Positions 63,982 to 64,000 of a stretch of DNA of 64,000 nt are shown here, piece by piece; the first letter of the stretch is position 1; the number at the start of each line of letters is the position of its first letter. The DNA lies in the NCBI GenBank assembly GCA_050633545.1, contig JBOEGS010000005.1:193105-257104 (forward strand). Reading direction: 5' to 3'. The stretch comes from Litorivita sp050633545 (GTDB taxonomy: Bacteria; Pseudomonadota; Alphaproteobacteria; Rhodobacterales; Rhodobacteraceae). A program made the translations under genes and the position numbers. The notes below the pieces were generated by a model that was not told the origin of the DNA, ran no database searches, and saw only the letters and a program-made list of their open reading frames with translations.

Positions 63982-64000
63982 CTGTCTCTTATACACATCT
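63982..64000. other. Nextera/Tn5 mosaic-end adapter remnant
   Basis: CTGTCTCTTATACACATCT is the exact reverse complement of the 19-base Tn5 mosaic end used in Nextera libraries. It is at the very end of the window and breaks the RTX reading frame. It is a sequencing artefact, not genomic DNA. Confidence 0.97.

Overview
The window is GC-rich, densely coding chromosomal DNA of an alphaproteobacterium, most probably a member of the Rhodobacteraceae (Rhodobacterales). Three things point there: the gene orders pepA-holC divergent from lptF-lptG-lptD-surA-pdxA-rsmA, and aroK-aroB next to xerD; a Fur-family regulator without the CxxC zinc site; and a VPLPA-type C-terminal sorting signal plus an RTX/Hint surface protein. 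I see no rRNA, complete tRNA, insertion sequence, prophage or CRISPR array. The last 19 bases are a Nextera transposon-end adapter, so the right edge is a contig end and the last gene is cut there. The first gene is cut by the left edge.

Layout. 1-3.3 kb: SatD-like regulator, DUF3307 membrane protein, an A-type Fe-S carrier, two tandem TfoX N-domain proteins and a 2-oxoglutarate/Fe(II) oxygenase. 3.5-8 kb: triosephosphate isomerase, a membrane GGDEF-EAL protein preceded by a perfect CtrA-type box, an unlisted 50-residue Lys/Ala-rich ORF, a TfoX C-domain protein and ndk. 8.2-15 kb: ABC-F ATPase, a secreted TLD-domain protein with VPLPA-CTERM tail, MarC, a membrane retropepsin and a large chemoreceptor. 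15-25 kb: holC, pepA and the LPS export/envelope assembly operon. 25-30 kb: prfA-prmC with DUF4167, speB with DUF1499, and a small secreted Cys protein. 30-38.9 kb: mazG, an orphan iron-type binding protein behind a palindromic operator, nucleoside hydrolase, GNAT, SelO, transporters and an exo/endonuclease-fold protein.

39-51 kb: DEAD-box helicase, Fur-family regulator, EamA transporter, enolase, a histidine kinase, DUF1097, the zwf-pgl-pgi operon with a LacI-type palindrome upstream, and an uncharacterised radical SAM protein. 51-64 kb: anmK, tyrS, aroK-aroB, two uncharacterised genes ahead of xerD, a phosphoesterase-fold protein, a CNNM/CorC protein, a MobA-like nucleotidyltransferase and the truncated RTX/Hint protein.

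Most of the window is housekeeping: central sugar metabolism (tpiA, eno, zwf, pgl, pgi), envelope biogenesis (lptFGD, surA), translation termination (prfA, prmC), aromatic amino acid synthesis, and chromosome resolution (xerD). No new multi-gene defence or mobile system is evident. The most interesting signals are regulatory: a CtrA box at a c-di-GMP gene, an operator inside the promoter of an iron-binding protein gene, and a LacI-type palindrome at the Entner-Doudoroff entry operon. A few lineage-specific proteins of unknown job also deserve a look.
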